Below, piece by piece: positions 1-11,156 of a DNA stretch of 64,000 bases. The translations under genes and the position numbers were made by a program. This stretch comes from Sympetrum striolatum. Its lineage: Eukaryota > Arthropoda > Insecta > Odonata > Libellulidae. The notes beneath the pieces are model-generated. The model was not told the DNA's origin and searched no databases. It saw nothing but the letters and a program-made list of their open reading frames with translations. Within the stretch, counting starts at the first letter, position 1. Every line of letters starts with the position of its first letter. The stretch is from positions 22,746,562 through 22,810,561 of the forward strand of contig OX388347.1 of the NCBI GenBank assembly GCA_947579665.1, read 5' to 3'.

Positions 1-420
1 AACGCCCCTCTGAATCTTCCAGACCCGGATTAATAGTTGTGCCGTCCGCAGTTAGCGCCCCACTGCATTGTGCGTTCCACTTTCCCACGCAAGATGTCGC
101 CACGCGATGCACTTGCCCAATTGAGACGTACGGAGGGTGCCTGCAGACTGCCAGCCATCTGCCGTCGAGGGCGATGATTGGATGGGTGTGCCCCAGAGAG
201 GCAAAAAGTGTTCCCCCAAATGAGGGGGGTCTCCCCTCAATGGATATTTATTTCCAGCAGGTCCTCGTGACATCGCACCCGCACCAACGATCCACTTATT
301 TCTGCGAGAGGCTCTGACAGGTTCGGCCTCCGGAGTAAAGCAGCTGCGTCCCTCATCATTGGGGTAGGCTTCATTGAAATCCGCAGGTCACTACACCAGA
401 TGAGGGTTCATATCGCCTTA
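1..420. other. GC-richer unassigned segment at the left edge
   Basis: This stretch is clearly richer in G and C than the following 15 kb. Short open frames occur on both strands (39-317 plus, 52-273 minus), but they overlap each other and I recognise neither. A short perfect hairpin is visible at 221-239 (stem TGAGGGG / CCCCTCA, 5-nt loop). The segment could be an exon or UTR, or the end of a transposon that continues to the left of the window. I cannot choose between these. Confidence 0.3.
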
Positions 421-597
421 AATCTTTGCAGACAAATATTGGAATAATTTCCATTCCGTATTGATAGTACACTATATTTTTGGGATAATATAAATAATAA
501 TAATTTGTCTTTATCGTTGGGAGTATTTTAGTCAATGATGACCATTCTTACAACAAATCCCATTTTTTTCTATTTACACAAACATACAGTCATGCCC

Positions 598-662
598 TAA
601 ATAGGATTCGATCCCGGGACTTCATCGTTGTAAGACTACGCCACCGAGACCGACAAAATAAT
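598..662 (-). repeat. tRNA-derived SINE-like head
   Basis: Read on the minus strand, this contains an A-box-like GTGGCGTAGTC (634-644) and a B-box-like GGATCGAATCC (604-614). They are about 30 nt apart, which is the geometry of an internal RNA polymerase III promoter in a tRNA. No full cloverleaf acceptor stem is visible, so a SINE head or decayed tRNA pseudogene is more likely than a functional tRNA gene. The body and tail of the element are not clear. Confidence 0.5.
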
Positions 663-850
663 ATGGAATACGAAGTGCTACTTATTGATTCTCATTTGAT
701 TTATATTTGTCCATATACGTAGTATAGAGAAAGTATCGTTTTCATGAAAAAATTCGACTTTGAGATTTCAACGGAAATACATGTTTTGGGGTCCCTAGAA
801 CACGTTTTGACCATTTTCGGAATGATGCTTGCGTGTATGTGTGAGTGTTT

Positions 851-1495
851 GTGGGCGCTCTACCGTAAAAACTATTAGATATATCAATACCAAACTTCAT
901 ACAGAGCACTGTGGTGTGTGCTGTCAGAGTTGATTAGTTTTTGGGAGTAAATCGGTTGACCGGAAGTCGAGCTTTATTCTTCGAAGCAAATTTCCGTTTT
1001 TGCAAACCATCTCCATAAATATGATATTTACATATATTCTATTTTTTATACAAGTTTTAGAAAATTTTACTTACTATAACTTTCTTATTTAACATATTTT
1101 TGTATCACTGATTGTTTAGGAATTATTCGTGAAATACTGATAAACCGGAGGTAGCTGTTTATGTACTTTGTGGGCGCTCTAACATGAAAACAATTTGTCG
1201 TATTCCCACCAAATTTCATACATAGTACTTTGGTTGGTGTCGTTATAATTGATTAGTTTTTGGAGTGAATCGGTTAACCGGAAGTTGAGGTTTACTTTTC
1301 GAAGCTCGTTTCCGATTTTACAAAATATCTCCATTAATCTGAAATTTTGGTATATATTATTTCTTATAAAAGTTTTAGAAAATATAATTTACTATAACTT
1401 TTGTATGAAACATATTTTTGTATCACTGATTGTTTTCGAGTTATTCATGAATTACTGATAAACTGGGAGTTGCTGATTATGTACTTGTGGGCGCA
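851..1495 (+). repeat. two-copy tandem direct repeat, unit about 318 bp
   Basis: Two diverged head-to-tail copies run 851-1169 and 1170-1486. Each starts with GTGGGCGCTCTA and shares landmarks: a CATACA-containing stretch, TTGATTAGTTTTTGG, CGGTT(G/A)ACCGGAAGT, AGTTTTAGAAAAT, TTTTTGTATCACTGATTGTTT and an end at ATGTACTT. A third copy starts at 1487 but aligns only over the first eight or so bases. The copies carry many substitutions and small indels, so the duplication is old. No coding function is apparent. Confidence 0.8.
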
Positions 1496-2151
1496 GTGGG
1501 CGAAAGGCCAATTTCACGTTTTTCATCGAACATTTCCAAAAAAACATTATTGAGAATGTTTGTGACGTAAAAAATAATATGACATAAATTAATCACTTAT
1601 CTTCCAAGTTTAGATTGAATATAGAGTTCGAAAATACTGTCGTAGATAAATATTTACATCTTATATATGGAGAAAGTCATGTGCTGGCCAGGTATTTTAT
1701 TGTTACAAACCTGGTCGAAAAATATGATATTCACCAAGAAGAAGCACATATTTAAGGGGGGCACTCTATTTACAACTTTCAAAAAATACATTTTTTTCTT
1801 TCCTTTAATCAATAGCCATACTATCCAAGGATATAATCCTGAAATTTGAAATTCGTACTTAGAATATTTTCGGAGTTATCCATCCAGGAACCGGCGCGCG
1901 TGGAGCCACGCGAAGTCCAGTCATGCCGCGGCTCTGACGGGACGTCTGACGGGACATTTCCTACCTTTATCGTGTTTCTAGCTCCCTCTAACAATTTTTT
2001 CCAAGTACTGCGTATTGTCCCCTGATCTTAGGAAAGTGTCAATACCTGTGAATGAGTGTGTGAGCGCGTATGTGTGTGTGAACTGTTATGACATTTCCGA
2101 ATCTTCTCGCGCCAGTGTTGCTCTCATCTCCGTTCGTTGACGAGCTGCATT
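1496..2151. other. non-coding stretch with a small GC-rich island
   Basis: This is AT-rich and has no recognisable gene. A GC-rich patch at about 1888-1960 contains a short direct duplication of TCTGACGGGAC. A short TG-rich run lies at 2052-2080, just before the Mutator-like fragment. I see no clear terminal repeat that would mark the 5' end of that transposon. Confidence 0.4.
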
Positions 2152-2834
2152 ATGAATTGCCATAAAGGAAGTCGTGAAGAATGCAAAACGTCCGCGAGAA
2201 AGAAAATACTGGGGAAAAATGTTCCAAAAGTCAAAGACGATAGCACCGCCGATGAAGTCGACCCGAACGAGAGTACCAAGGCGCGGAAATTGTCAGGTTT
2301 GCGCGTGGAAGATATGACTGTCAATATTTCGCACGCCTACCGAATCATTGACTTTTTGACAGTTTTTGGAACATTGTCAACATTCCTTGTTTGTGAAAAG
2401 TGTTTGAAACAAGTGACTTTCGCGGAATGTGGGCAACGAGGCCTAGGCTTAAAATTGTTGTTTCGTGCGTGTGTGGCCGAAGAGAAATACCGTCTGGACC
2501 AATGCGTAACACGGGATATGAGATTAACAAGCGAATTGTTCTTGTGACACGACTACTTGGCATTGGGCGCGAGGGACTCAACTTTTTCTGTGGATTCATG
2601 GATATCTGTAAGGGGTTGTCAAGCGGTGCATACGAGAGTGCCGTGAAGCATATTCACGCAGCTGCAAGTACCATGTTTAACGCATTCATCAATAAAGCTG
2701 TTGAGGAGGAAAAGTTGAAAAACGTAGAGAATGGCAAATACGAAACTCATTTGAAAGTTTCTGGGGACGGGTCATGGAAGAAGCGGGGATACACATAATT
2801 GTACGGCGTGTCGACGATCATCGGTTATTGTTAG
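2152..2834 (+). pseudogene. Mutator-like transposase domain fragment, broken
   Basis: The conceptual translation starts at ATG 2152 and reads a basic N-terminus, then YRIIDFLTVFGTLSTFLVC, a Cys-x2-Cys pair and a segment RGLG. It must then shift frame near 2450 to continue as LKIVVSC, YEINKRIVLVTRLLGIGREG, FCGFMDICK and KVSGDGSWKKRGYT. A TAA stop at 2796 is followed in the same frame by LYGVSTIIGYC and a second stop at 2832. From knowledge of the family, this order (Cys pairs, INxR...LLGIG, SGDGxWxxRG, LxGVSxxIGY) matches the N-terminal part of the Mutator-like transposase domain found in many arthropod proteins. The downstream catalytic half is absent. One frameshift and two nonsense codons make it a relic; no terminal inverted repeats were found. 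Confidence 0.8.
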
Positions 2835-4483
2835 TGCGAGGGGTCGCTCTATGGTGCTGGCATAGCTGACTAAAAAATCGTACCCGTGAGTTTTCATTAA
2901 AAGCATTTTTTCCGTCCAAAAACTTTAGAGCGCGTTTTCTCGAAACCACTTTTTTTCAGTCGGTAATCACGATTGCGAACAAACCGCTACACTTATAAAG
3001 CTCAACCTACGTTCATTTTTTAGATTAAAGTCACTGCTCGTGCTTAAAACTTTGATATCAGTAAAAACTAATTGTTTAAACAATTTTTCAGTCGCTAATA
3101 ACAATAAAAAAAGAGTGAAAATCCGACTTCTTTTTTTCTTGCATAAAATTGTTAATAAATTTCAATTATTATTAACATTTGCGAGTTTTAAGCACACAAC
3201 ACAACCCTTACCTATAAAATGAAAATTTTTTTATCTGTTTCAGATATTTGGTCTGGGCTGCAGCGTGATTACCGTAAAAAATAATTTTGAAGTAGGGCCT
3301 CCATAAGATGGCTGCCACAGCCGCCATTTTGAAAAATTTTGATAAGTTCAAAATAAAAAAATTAAGTTCTGACATGTATCTTAATAAACAAAAATTACCA
3401 CTTTGCTGTCGCATTGTTTTCTTGTTCAAACAATTTTCAACAAAACGACCATTTTTTAAGGCATTCCATAGAGTGGACCATTCCTTAAGTCCATGGACGA
3501 ATATCCCAATATAATAGATATCATTTCCCCCTTTTAATTACTGTTTTTCATACTTATTTGGGATCATTAATGGTAATATCGAAAAACCATAAGAGCGGTA
3601 AAATTAAAAAATCACATGAACATTATATGTGTAAAATTTAGATCGATTAAATCTACCTAAATGCCATTCGGAGGATCTTGGCTTTCGTTAAATAGTTTGA
3701 AATGTTCTCCTGAAATGGTGCGATATTATTTTTATCAAGGATCGAAATCAAATTGTAACACTAAAATTATAACAGATAAATAATATAAATTTGAAAATTG
3801 GGAACCATAAAAGTATTTTCTCCACTATGTAATTATAATTTATTTGGTTACCGTTTATTTATATTTCTTCCCGAGCAAGGCCGAAGAATAAAAAATGAAA
3901 AAATATTTAGGAATGTTAAAAAAAATAAAGAACTGAAGAAATGGCAATTTCTTAACGTGGCTGAACACGCTTGTTATATTGTCTTTTTCTTATTGCTCTT
4001 TCGTATACTATTAAGAAGTTGTAATCATAAAATCATTGCGTACATTGTCTGTGAGCTATGTAATTTTGTTGTTAAAACGGATTTTTTCTTCAAAAATACC
4101 GAAGTAGCGCCAAATATATTTCTGATGACTCGTCTACTACATGAAATGAATAATATATATTAAATATCCCCTCCGGTACTGTTTAATTTCAAGATCGAAC
4201 GGTTTGTCTGAACGGTGATCATATCAATACTTGGCCATTTATGAGATTTCATCTTCATCATCGGGTGGTCTTCCGATCTCCGAAATCTTAAAATTGTTTC
4301 ATTCTCTTTCTCTGCCCTGTCCTTGTCTCTGTACCAAGAAGTCCTATAATTTTATTTGTCTTCGTTCTGCTTACTCAGCTCCCTTTACGGCAGTATTCAA
4401 TATTTCCAATTGTCGAAAAATGTATCTCAGCTGATTTGTGACCATTCTTAACTCTTTTCCTCTTACACAAGCCACAAAACCTC
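2835..4483. other. AT-rich non-coding DNA with a short symmetric motif
   Basis: No gene is recognised. The segment just after the Mutator fragment (to about 3030) contains a GCGCGTTTTCTCGAAACCAC stretch that may be the transposon's 3' flank. At 3305-3330 an imperfect inverted repeat pairs AAGATGGC with GCCATTTT; both halves resemble the AAnATGGCG recognition motif of YY1/Pho-type zinc-finger proteins. The open frame at 3798-4163 is compositionally like its surroundings and resembles nothing I know. Confidence 0.4.
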
Positions 4484-4516
4484 GTAATTTTCCACACTTT
4501 TAGTGTGGAAAATTAC
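4484..4516. repeat. perfect 15-bp inverted repeat with 3-nt loop
   Basis: GTAATTTTCCACACT (4484-4498) is followed by TTT and then its exact reverse complement AGTGTGGAAAATTAC (4502-4516). It could form a small cruciform or RNA hairpin. There is no adjacent gene to give it a role, and it may be the remnant of a small palindromic insertion. Confidence 0.9.
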
Positions 4517-5034
4517 ATTGTTTATCTTCATTATCTAAAATGGCTTTCCACAAAGTAACGCCTGATCATCTAGATTTCATCCACAAAACCTCTTCAACCA
4601 CTACCTCAATGTATTCCTTCCTTCTTTCTCCGAGTCCACTCATCTAAATTCTTTATTCTCTCTATGCGTGTCTTCTCATCGATCATACAAAAACGCTATC
4701 CCTTCATAAAATGTTATCGAATTTTTCACCATTCCCACCTTTGCCTTACACTTCAACAGTCTTTTGATTCTACAGAATGCCGTCTCCACCATTCCACAAT
4801 CTTTCATTTCCATACGACTTTCCCAATCAATTTTCCCAGTACTCTCCACTACAAATGTACTGGAATCTCTTTTTGTTTTATATTCTCGACGGCACTAATT
4901 TTATAATATTGAGGTATAAGAGAATGGAATGCATTAGCTGGGGAACATCTCACTCCAATGCCGGATGGTTTAAAATTAAGCTTAAAAGTTTAAAAAAAAT
5001 TAAATTGTTATTTATATGTATGTATAATGTACGA

Positions 5035-5905
5035 GTAAAATGGTGCTTGTATTCCGCAAGCAATTTGATAACGTTTATTTCATATCGACATAATATCGGG
5101 ACGGTCCTCAAAAGAAAAATAAGGATTAAAAATATTCTTAAAATTCGCTGCAATTTAATAGTCTGGCATCGAACCCGGGTCTTCCTGGTGAACTTACCAT
5201 GCAGCACAACAGAAGATCACCACCTCTAACTATGTTTGAAAATTCAATAAGAAATATCGTCTGCAACTGCCCCAAACGACGTCCTACTTTTCCCTTATAT
5301 TCCTTATGAGAGAAATTTTAATGTGCTCTGGCATCGAACCCAGGAATAGTACGGTAATATTAATTTTAAATATAATTAATTTCTAAATTTTTTTCTGAAA
5401 CCAATTCTTACCATACATCTTCCATCCAAGCAAGAACTTCCTATCATTTCGATAATTGCATTTAAAAAGATAATGAAAAATTATCCCCATGTATTTTAAA
5501 TACGGGATTTTTGCATCGTCCTAGCATCGAACCCAGGACGTTCTCATTAAAAGTCATTAATGTTTTCGATAGTTATCTACCATATCTGTAATCTCCTAGA
5601 GTTTTGATTCTCAAATTATCAGGGAAGTGTTTTTAAAAATTCGGGAAAATCAAAGCAATGCATTTAAATGGAACAAAATCGGGATTATGGGGGCCTCTTG
5701 AATCGAACCCATGACACTGAGGTTCAATATCGCAATTTTTCTGGCGATTACACGTTATGGCCTATACGTCGTAAAAATTTCAAGTCAATGACGCTTGTGG
5801 TTTTGCCTGTGAATTAGTATCCTATCTATCTATCTATCTATCTATATAGGTGCATGAATGAATCCGGAGAAGCATCTATATTTAATAGATAGTTCTTATC
5901 TCTCA
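5035..5905 (+). repeat. composite T-arm-motif repeat, copy A
   Basis: This is the first copy of a dispersed family. ATCGAACCC-type motifs (reverse complement GGGTTCGAT, the tRNA T-arm/B-box core) occur at 5168, 5333, 5526 and 5702, spaced 165, 193 and 176 bp. Between them are shared blocks such as CTTATATTCCTTATGAGAGA, CATGTATTTTAAA and CATTTAAATGGAA. The copy ends with a (CTAT)n tract and the block GAATCCGGAGAAGCATCTAT. The likely pol III promoter orientation is minus, because near the last motif an A-box-like GGCCATAACGTG precedes the B-box on that strand. It looks like an old tandem of tRNA-derived monomers mobilised as one unit. Confidence 0.75.
5822..5846 (+). repeat. (CTAT)n microsatellite
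   Basis: About six CTAT units sit at the 3' end of composite repeat copy A. The same tract is at the same position in copy E near 54,013, so it is a constituent of the repeat rather than an independent microsatellite. Confidence 0.9.
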
Positions 5906-8900
5906 TAATCTTTAGAATAAGATAAAATTTCCGGGTAGTTCAATATATTAAATTTTGTAATTGAAATAAATTCCTTCGACTGTGATTGTGTTTGGTGGAG
6001 GTTTTTGTACATTGTTTATTTGAAATATTGACTTGTTGTACTAACTGGGATTATTGTCATATGTGAACTGGGATTATTGTCCATGGTAGGTTTATGGAGG
6101 GGTTTCCTTCGTGTCCTTGGAGGAATGCAGAAAGAAGAAGAAGTTGCAGCGTATAAAATAAATAATTAAATAATCCTTGTAATTCCTAAGCTGATAAACT
6201 TGGATTTTCCTTTATTTTCATTTCATTGTATCTTTTGCATTTGAGTTGCAACGCGTTCTTTTGTAACGAGTGTTTTAGATGTTTCTGCACCACATTTTCG
6301 TGCACGGGGATAACTTTAGACCATCCCAACTTCATTGTAATTTAGTACAAGAATATTTTAATGGTCCTGGTAGCAATTAAAGGTTATTGTTATAAGTTAT
6401 GAGCGATTCTTTACAATCGGATTGATAGTTTGCCCTTGAGAGTGAAAGCTGCGATGCACAAATTAGGCGATTAATCTTAATCTGTTCGTGGAAATACCCA
6501 ACCAAAAAAGAATATACCCCTCTCATATTGGACGGTAATGTAAGCCATAAGGAGTAGGAAGTAATAACTTTTGCAAAAGATCACTACATTCATACGCTGA
6601 GACTTCCACCGCACACTTCACACAGGTTTACCAAAGTGTGTACCAAATAAAGAAACATTTGTGATGACGGATTTTTTTATAACCCATTTAAATTTCTCTA
6701 TCAGGCAACAAATTTTGAAATTATTTTTTAAGAATAATCATACTTATAATAATGGTTTAAAACATGTATTATTGGATTTTGTATGGTAGAACGTTGGATT
6801 AGAAGCTGGACTGGATTATTCTGTAACCTATACAAGGTGTCCCATACCCTCCAACACCTATCAAATGAGCAAAATGTAAGGATGTTTTCAAATGAAAAAA
6901 AATCGAATCGATCCGGTTTGACCTAATTCCTTCAAAGAGTCTTTTTATAACGCTATGAAGTTAGTTTTAGTATAAATTTAAATTTGATTTAGCCCTTAAC
7001 AATTTTGAAATTTGCAAAAAGGCTTAGCTGTCCCATACTAGAAGACCTTCCACTACATCGCTAGAAATTGGGTCTTTTAAAATATATTTCAAATTAACGA
7101 AGCGACTATATGTAGTTTTATTTCCATATCTTACTTTTTACATTAACTATGTATTGTATTCTTGAGATCTTAATAAATCGTTTTTGTATGGTACCACGAT
7201 AAATTCAAATATTCTACATTATAATTTTTATTGAGGGGGTGTGAATTTTCACCTAAAATCCAACAGTTAGAAGTTGCAAAATTTGAATTTGAACTTGCGC
7301 AGTATTAAAGGCTAATGCACCGTAGATAATTGACTCCACCTATAGTTCATTTTAATTCTTCTAAGCTGCGATTTATATAAAGAAGTATAAAAAGAAATTC
7401 TATAAAGTTTTTTTATTCTTATCGACTATGTTATTTTTTCTGCTATAACATATGAGAAAATTGATAAGATTAACAATTATTGTTTTCGATAACCTTCCCC
7501 ATTAAACATACTAAAATTAGAGTTGTTAGATTTCCCTCGGTACAATAATAACTATTATATTTTTAAACTTCCTATTTGAGAATCAACGGGTTCTTCAGCT
7601 AGTTCATTATAAACAATTAAAAGTAGGAAGCTTCAATGATCTATGATTAGGTTACATATACCTGTATAGAGTACGTACTAAAACATATTAATTCTTGTAT
7701 TTGGAAGATCATTGATTTGTTATTCACTTTGAAGAAAATTCCTAATCCTTCCCCCTCAGCAAAGATCCAATCTTGGGAACAGTTGACAACCCGCCGAAAA
7801 GTCACTTTTATTTTCGTTCCACTGGTTTTGATGGATCAAAAAGCGAAGAGCGTAAACAAGAGAGCTCCCAAACGGAATAGGTCTGTTGATCGACGAAATT
7901 GAAATGACACTCTCTTTCAGTACCTAAATGCGAATTACATGCAATGTATTTTATTCATACCGTAAAGTTTGAAATCTTGATGTATACATACGCTTTAAAG
8001 TTACGTTTTCGCATAACCCTAAATTTTACATATCGTATCAACACGTGAAGAGAAAACTTTAGCCCCATTTTAAGCCAATTGAGGGCACAGAGGAGTTTGA
8101 TATTTGGCATATCTAAGGTTCATATGAAGAATGAGTGCGAAAAGCTAAAATCTTTGTCCGAAGTATCCTTGGTTCGACTCTAGACGACTCGAATCGTCGC
8201 TCATAAGAAATGCACGTAAAGTTCATTTGGATGGATCGCAGACATTCTTTCTTTAAAAAAATTAAATAGTGATCATACGAAATCGAGCTGAATACCAAAA
8301 GAAAGAAAATCAAATAAAGTTTCTTAATTTCTTTGTAAAAAAAGAGTTGAAATTGGGAGAATTACGACTAAAATGACGAAAAATCAGTGTAATTGCTTGT
8401 GCATAAACAATTCCCTAGCGACAAAGGTGATTGTAGAACTCAACTCTCGTAATCAATAAATAAACAAAACAATAAATGAAAATAATAATTTCTATAAATT
8501 AATCATCCGACGAATGGAGAAACGAATTCCGTCCACATTGTGTACCATTTTTAGATTGTGTGAGCACACGTATACATTTTGTTACTTATTTATTGGGCTA
8601 TGACCTACGTAGTTTGAGGTGAAAGATGTCTAAAAAATATTTCCCGCAATGTTTACGTTTCAGATGTGTATTGATGTACTGTCGAGAAAGGGGAATTTTT
8701 TACCAGTTTCTTTTTTCTTTGGAATTCACACAGTCTCAAGTAAGTTTTTCACCTTTGGAAACGTCTGTAATTATTCGGAAAATTTAGCGGGTGTACTTGT
8801 TTAAAAGTCATTGAAGTCTCGTTGATTTTTCTCAATTTTAATAATTCTCTTCTTGATTCTCAATCTTCCTTCCCATTCGCAAGCTAAAATATACCAATAT

Positions 8901-9115
8901 TTAATTAATTATGAGCAACGTATTAAGGGAAAAAGTAGTTCGAAAAGGTGAGTGCTTCATTTAGTTATTATCAGTTAGTTTCCCAAATGGCATGCATCCA
9001 CGTAACAGGTTTATTTTAACTGTCAAAAAAACGAGAAATTCTATTACCTTTATTACCTTTATCCATCGTCGTTATAATTTTTAGCTGCATCCATATTTTT
9101 TAATTATTCACGTTT
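5906..9115. other. AT-rich DNA without a recognised gene
   Basis: I scanned both strands and found only short, compositionally unremarkable open frames (for example 7717-7902 plus, 8113-8313 minus) with no recognisable domain, signal peptide or conserved neighbour. I also found no convincing terminal repeats. The segment may contain old unclassified transposon remains. Confidence 0.4.
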
Positions 9116-9741
9116 CTTGGCTGTTATTGTCTCGTCGACCAACCATTTATTATGATGTATATCTTCATTAACCTTTCCTTCTTTTGGTGCATGTCTCTAC
9201 TTCATACGCCCGTTATTTTCAATTTAATTTTGCTCATGAAATGAAGCCTGCAAACGGTACCTTTACGTGCATTTCTTGTGTAGAATATTTGCCCTAACCT
9301 AGCGTCGAATTAAGGATAATCTTCGAAGATGTCTTTGGTGTTTTCGTTGGATGTACCCGACTTCCATCGATCCCTCGATTTTCAACCCTCTTTTTTTCCG
9401 GGAAGTGCTTCAAAAAATATCCAAAAATCCCCACAAAGCATCCTTATGGAATAAAATCGGAACTTCGGGGCTTTCTGGTATCGAACCCACAACACTGAAG
9501 TTAAAAGTCGTATTTTTTCTGGTGGTTACACGCTATGGCCAGTACGTAAAAAATTCAAGTCAGTGACACTTGTGAAACATGGTTAAAATGTTGGTCCCCG
9601 ATAGGTGTATACGGAGAAACGTCTATATATAATAGATGTTTAATTGCTTTTCGTTTTAGTAGTACACGAATCGTGATGCGTTGAGAATTGAAGAGTAGCG
9701 ATAAGAATAAATGGTTGGTCGACGAGACAATAAAAGCCAAG
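9116..9741. mobile_element. element bounded by 36-bp inverted repeats
   Basis: The 36 bp at 9116-9151 (starting CTTGGCTGTTATTGTCTCGT) and at 9706-9741 (ending GACGAGACAATAAAAGCCAAG) are reverse complements with one mismatch. They enclose about 555 bp that includes a truncated piece of the composite T-arm repeat. I see no clear target-site duplication and no coding capacity. It may be a non-autonomous inverted-repeat element that carries, or was assembled around, the composite repeat. Alternatively the two repeats may be halves of a rearranged sequence. Confidence 0.6.
9290..9645 (+). repeat. composite T-arm-motif repeat, copy B (partial)
   Basis: This aligns with the last two monomers of the family. 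A degraded motif GTCGAATTAAGG lies at 9303 and ATCGAACCC at 9480, 177 bp apart. Then come TTACACGCTATGGCC and CAAGTCAGTGAC, and a terminal block with CGGAGAAACGTCTATATATAATAGATG. It lies within the inverted-repeat element 9116-9741. It lacks the earlier monomers and the (CTAT)n tract seen in copies A and E. Confidence 0.7.
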
Positions 9742-10013
9742 AATTAGAGGAAAGAAGTGGTGGTGGCCTCTATTCACTAACGCAATAGGCAGTGTCTATA
9801 TTAATTCCTGGAAACTGTTCCGGAAAGCTAATTAAGAAAGTAAGATTTCATCGCTAGATTTTAGGTCATATATAGCGGTGACCCTCCTCAAAGGTGATGT
9901 GTCTAATTTAACAATTAATTTACTTTTCTCCGGCTTTTTTTACTAAAAAATCATCAAAAACTTCTCATTTTAGAATAATTTTCTGCTTTTTGGCTCTTAA
10001 TTCTTTAAATTTT

Positions 10014-10270
10014 AAGTAAATCTAGTCAAATTTGGACTCGTTTTAAAGATCTCAAGAAGATGCATTTAAATATTGAAGTAAAATTTCTTTTACTCTAGCA
10101 ATCAACGAAAAATTCCGCGAAAACTGTGCAAATTTGAGAAATATTCGCAAAATTACACAGTTTTTGCTAATTCTTTTGTAAGTTTCCGGAATAAATTAAG
10201 CTTTTATTTAATATGAAAAATCATTTCGTTGGGAATTATCAAAACGAGTCCAAATTCGTCTAGATTTACG
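10014..10270. repeat. fold-back palindrome about 257 bp long
   Basis: An outer arm at 10,014-10,044 (AAGTAAATCTAGTCAAATTT then GGACTCGTTTT) is the near-perfect reverse complement of 10,241-10,270. Inner arms also pair: GCGAAAACTGTGCAAATTT near 10,118 with AAATTACACAGTTTTTGC near 10,150. Both pairs are centred at about 10,142, so the whole segment can fold into one long interrupted hairpin. This is typical of MITE-like fold-back elements, but no target duplication or relative elsewhere in the window was seen. Confidence 0.7.
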
Positions 10271-11035
10271 TGAATTCCTTTTATTGTTTTTTTCACCATT
10301 AATTTGCCACCAATTCATGTAGTTACTTCTTCGTCTTCATTACTGTAGATGTATCTCCTCGATTGGTACTAACTGTTCTGCAGGCTCCTGTATCTTGGGT
10401 AGAGGATCATATATTGTTGCATTAGAGAAATAACAAGCCACTTGAGGTTGTCAAATGTTTCTACCAAGATCACAGTGCTTTGGCAGCATCCATTGAATGC
10501 GTTATGGTTAAACAGATAAGAACGTTTGCGAAAACAAAAAGAAACTAGCTAGAGGATTAACACAAGGATTAGTTTATTGCAACACTTTCGCCTACTCGAG
10601 AGGCTCTCATCTCGGCTTCCGCGCACGCTTAGTAGGTCTCCTATTGTGTTTACTTTTCGTTGTAACATTCGGCTAACTAAGAGCTTTGGATTTCAAAAAA
10701 TATGTATTATCTTTCTTTTCGGATGATTTCGGAGTGGAGGAAAGGCTTTTTTTCCGAAAATTGTAGAAATAATAGTGCTATAACCCCTTGTTGTTGTTTG
10801 TGGTTCAGAAAAATTTAAAAAAAAAATTATTTCAAACGAAAGAGATAGGTTGTCTTAAAGCAAACCACGTATTTTCAGATGGATTATAGGTGCGATCAAT
10901 AGATCTATATAAAATGAAAAAACAACTTTGTAGAGTCTACAATCTTTACTATTCTCGAGCACAACCTAGGTTTCGTTATAAAGTAACATCTTCTAGTGAA
11001 AGGCTAAAATTCCGGAAACAGCCCGAATATAAGCA
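10271..11035. other. unassigned segment
   Basis: No gene is recognised. A GC-richer patch at about 10,585-10,640 contains CTCGAGAGGCTCTCATCTCG and might be a piece of a long terminal repeat, but no matching second copy exists in the window. The short open frame 10,890-11,081 runs into the purine tract and is probably chance. Confidence 0.3.
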
Positions 11036-11156
11036 GGAAAGGAGGGGGGAAATGAAGGGATGGAAAAGGAAAGGAGGGTAGAGGAAAAGGAAAGGAGTAG
11101 GGGGGGGAAAAGGGGCAAAGGTAAGAATTGGGGGGGAAGGGGGAAACCCCCATCAA
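11036..11156 (+). repeat. polypurine (GA/G-rich) tract
   Basis: For about 120 bp the plus strand is almost only G and A. It includes several G-runs: a run of eight near 11,100, a run of seven near 11,130 and a run of five near 11,140. Such tracts can form triplex or G-quadruplex structures. The minus-strand open frame over it encodes only a low-complexity Pro/Ser/Phe peptide and is not credible as a gene. Confidence 0.85.

Noticed and set aside
39..317. 92-codon open frame in the GC-rich left edge as a gene
   Set aside because: It overlaps an equally long minus-strand frame, has no recognisable domain, and is explained by base composition.
3798..4163. 121-codon open frame as a membrane protein
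   Set aside because: It is Phe/Leu/Ile/Lys-rich as expected from AT-rich DNA, has no homologous segment or conserved partner, and has no ATG context of note.
5160..5340. Functional tRNA genes at the GGGTTCGAT motifs
   Set aside because: T-arm-like cores are present but no cloverleaf with matching acceptor, D and anticodon stems could be built; they are repeat-family motifs.
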